Shown in pieces: positions 5,519 to 7,053 of a stretch of DNA of 7,053 nt. The stretch is from contig JAAVHW010000021.1 of the NCBI GenBank assembly GCA_014799525.1, positions 1 through 7,053 of the forward strand, in the 5' to 3' direction. The translations under genes and the position numbers were made by a program. The stretch's first letter is position 1; every line of letters starts with the position of its first letter. The notes below the pieces were generated by a model. It was not told where the DNA came from. It saw nothing but the letters and a program-made list of their open reading frames with translations, and made no database searches. This DNA is from Clostridiales bacterium (GTDB lineage Bacteria > Bacillota > Clostridia > Christensenellales > CAG-917).

Positions 5519-5596
5519 TTATTAAGCAAACGGCAAATGAAGAAAATCGGGTTATGCGGCTTATTGCAGCTTATACGATGTGCAGCGGCGTTTTAG

Positions 5597-5648
5597 TGTA
5601 GCGTCAAAGCTACAAAAGCATTCCGTACTATCGTTTAAAAAGCGATAG
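5597..5648 (+). promoter_or_regulatory. Two leader hairpins upstream of the 5682 gene
   Basis: TGTAGC (5597-5602) pairs with GCTACA (5609-5614) around a six-base loop. CTATCGTTT (5628-5636) pairs with AAGCGATAG (5640-5648) around AAA, with one G-U pair. The second ends 33 bases before ATG 5682. Neither is followed by a T-run, so they are not intrinsic terminators. They may shape the leader RNA or bind protein as DNA. No known riboswitch is recognised. Confidence 0.35.
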
Positions 5649-5681
5649 CACAATTACACCGTTACCTTAAGGAATACAGCA

Positions 5682-6644
5682 ATGATTAAATCAGGACTTA
5701 AAAATTATTTTGTCAACTTGAAATACTATTTCACGCCTGTAGGCACGCTTGCCATAGGAATGATTATCGGGCTTTCAATTCTGATACCCACCTCGCTTTC
5801 CGCCCTTTCGCAAATGCTTAATGGCATAATAGAAATAGTAAGCGACACGCAGGTTGATTTCAGCTCCGTCAAGGACTGCTTGATTGAGTCAATAATGTCG
5901 CTTGAGTGGATTGACCCAATAGAATCATTAAAAATCATGCTTAGTGCCGACTGGCTCAACTCCACTTTGACGGAATGCTTCCGAGCCTTTTCTGTCGAGC
6001 TTCAGCCCTACGGCGACGCAATAGCGATAGAGGTAAACACCGCCATCTCAACCGTAAAAACAAGTGTGGCAATATTTGTCGTGTTTTCGATTATCGGACT
6101 TGTCAGCGGCTACTTCTTGACAAGATTTCTCGTACGCAGAAATATTGCAAAACGCAGCTTGCGCAAATTTATATTTGCAACCCTCATTGACGCACTGATA
6201 ACAACGGTGCTTCAAATCTTGTGCGTCTGGCTTTACGCGATTTGGAAGCCCAGTGTAATTTTTACAACGTTGCTGTCGCTTGCTCTTTTCGCGCTTGTCT
6301 CCTTGCTTGAGGCGTATCTCATTCACGGCAGAGGTATGGTGGATATCAAGCAGATATTAAACGCTAAAAACTGCGTATATCTCATATTGTCCGACCTCAT
6401 AATATTTTATTTGTCAATAGCCATTCTCTTCATCGCGATTGCAATAACCAACGCTATCGCAGGTATATTTATCGGCTTTGCATTCGTTGAAATTGCATTT
6501 ATCGTCATTACGTTAAATGCTGAAAGCTACGTTCTAAAATACGTTCAGAACATAAATGAAGAACCAACTATCTCAGTTGAAGAAGTAGAAAGCAAAGAAG
6601 AAGATGAAAATAACGCGGAGAATAAGACGGAGAAGAATGAGTAA
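5682..6644 (+). CDS. Uncharacterised six-helix membrane protein
   Basis: I do not recognise this 320-residue protein. It has a basic N-terminus (MIKSGLKNYFVNLKYYF), a first hydrophobic helix at about 18-40, and an extracytoplasmic segment of about 85 residues (41-126) with acidic and amphipathic stretches. Five further helices follow at roughly 127-150, 165-187, 190-213, 232-252 and 258-279. Basic loops (RRNIAKRSLRK at 152-162, HGRGMVDIK at 215-223) fit a topology with both ends inside. The last 30 residues are a strongly acidic Glu/Asn/Lys tail. Its overall look, a large outer loop after helix 1 then a compact helix bundle, recalls generic YihY/ABC-2-like or DUF-type membrane proteins, but no motif supports a choice. 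The start has AAGGA (5669-5673) eight bases upstream. It is a single-gene unit between its own promoter and the terminator at 6683. Confidence 0.85.
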   Translation: MIKSGLKNYFVNLKYYFTPVGTLAIGMIIGLSILIPTSLSALSQMLNGIIEIVSDTQVDFSSVKDCLIESIMSLEWIDPIESLKIMLSADWLNSTLTECFRAFSVELQPYGDAIAIEVNTAISTVKTSVAIFVVFSIIGLVSGYFLTRFLVRRNIAKRSLRKFIFATLIDALITTVLQILCVWLYAIWKPSVIFTTLLSLALFALVSLLEAYLIHGRGMVDIKQILNAKNCVYLILSDLIIFYLSIAILFIAIAITNAIAGIFIGFAFVEIAFIVITLNAESYVLKYVQNINEEPTISVEEVESKEEDENNAENKTEKNE

Positions 6645-6682
6645 TGCGTTGATACAAAATGCTGACAGTCTTAAAATGATTT

Positions 6683-6714
6683 ATAAGAAAGCACCCTCTT
6701 GGGTGCTTTCTTAT
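6683..6714. terminator. Strong hairpin terminator between convergent genes
   Basis: Two 14-base arms (6683-6696 and 6701-6714) pair perfectly around a TCTT loop, with GCACCC/GGGTGC at the top and AAGAAA/TTTCTT below it. On the plus strand a T-rich stretch including seven consecutive T follows within about 20 bases, so it terminates the 5682 gene. It also lies 72 bases past the stop of the convergent 6787 gene and may serve it, with a poorer T-tract on that strand. Confidence 0.85.
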
Positions 6715-6786
6715 TGTTGATTTAATTTTTTTATTGAACTGACTTTCTATGCAGTTCGCCGAGTGCGAATGTCGCTTGCAAAGCCA

Positions 6787-7053
6787 TTAGCCCTTCTTGA
6801 TAGCGGTGCCGCCCATCAAAACAATCATCTTTACTGCTTGCGTTGAGAACTCGTCCGCCTCTATCGTAAGCGACTTTGTAAGCGTGCCTTTTTCGCTTAT
6901 CTTGACGTACGTAGTGGATTTGTCAACCTTTATGCGGCGTCTGATTTCCTCAATCGTAACTTCCTCGCCATCGTGGAAGCACTTAGAAAGTGTGCCGAGG
7001 CTGACGATGCATTTGAGCGTGTCGTCCGAAATTCTATCCGACTTGCCGATAAG
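6787..7053 (-). CDS. C-terminal fragment of an unrecognised protein
   Basis: An open frame enters from the right edge on the minus strand and stops at TAA (6789-6787), giving the last 88 residues of a gene whose start is outside the window. It is soluble, mixed alpha/beta and Lys-rich: an opening helix region (ISDDTLKCIVSLG, 8-20), a charged helix with EEIRRRIKVD (35-44), then short segments ending in VKMIVLMGGTAIKKG. Codon use and composition match the neighbours and the frame has no internal stop, which supports a real gene. No family can be assigned from this fragment. Confidence 0.7.
   Translation of the reverse strand, partial: LIGKSDRISDDTLKCIVSLGTLSKCFHDGEEVTIEEIRRRIKVDKSTTYVKISEKGTLTKSLTIEADEFSTQAVKMIVLMGGTAIKKG

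Noticed and set aside
5537..5596. 19-codon frame MKKIGLCGLLQLIRCAAAF as a leader peptide
   Set aside because: There is no Shine-Dalgarno site before it, no run of one amino acid's codons, and no terminator/antiterminator pair following it, so attenuation is not supported.
1..7053. Mobile element, CRISPR array, tRNA or rRNA
   Set aside because: I found no transposase, integrase, terminal repeats, regularly spaced repeat array, tRNA cloverleaf or rRNA-like segment. Composition is even across the window.

Overview
The window looks like ordinary chromosome from a Gram-positive anaerobe of the Bacillota, most likely class Clostridia. This rests on strong GAGG-type Shine-Dalgarno sites, sigma-A-like promoters, moderate GC, and the protein families present: a stand-alone 4-Cys TSCPD protein, YitT, and DUF1538 with PII-like partners. 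The taxon is an inference, because there is no rRNA or other marker gene. I see no tRNA or rRNA gene, insertion sequence, phage gene or CRISPR array.

Layout, left to right. Positions 1-881 (minus) hold the first 293 codons of an unrecognised protein that runs off the left edge. Diverging from it is a small four-cysteine TSCPD protein (1015-1275, plus). A strong hairpin terminator at 1378-1404 separates it from a convergent minus-strand operon. Transcribed from about 4090 downwards, that operon encodes a 581-residue DUF1538 membrane protein (4054-2309), a 156-residue PII-like protein (2301-1831) and a 116-residue PII-like protein (1838-1488). The two small genes overlap by 8 bases. The 239-base divergent region 4055-4293 carries a promoter for each direction, a perfect palindrome, a pair of TTTGCAAAT repeats and a hairpin against the next ribosome binding site. 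YitT (4294-5427, plus) follows and ends at its own terminator. Then come a separate promoter with a hairpin-containing leader and a six-helix membrane protein of unknown function (5682-6644, plus). A bidirectional terminator (6683-6714) is shared with the C-terminal 88 codons of another unrecognised minus-strand gene (6787-7053).

The most interesting unit is the DUF1538 plus two PII-like operon. DUF1538 here is an internal duplication: the two halves, about 250 residues apart, each carry an AEP motif and an AFDSGGVxxGP motif. That pattern fits a transporter or channel with pseudo-twofold symmetry. PII proteins usually sense nucleotides and small metabolites and bind membrane transporters. Both small proteins keep a PII-like core but have a shortened T-loop without the modifiable tyrosine, so they may sense something other than classical nitrogen status. 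The working model, which is inference, is a membrane transporter gated by a two-subunit PII-like sensor, divergently arranged with yitT and possibly co-regulated with it through the shared intergenic region.
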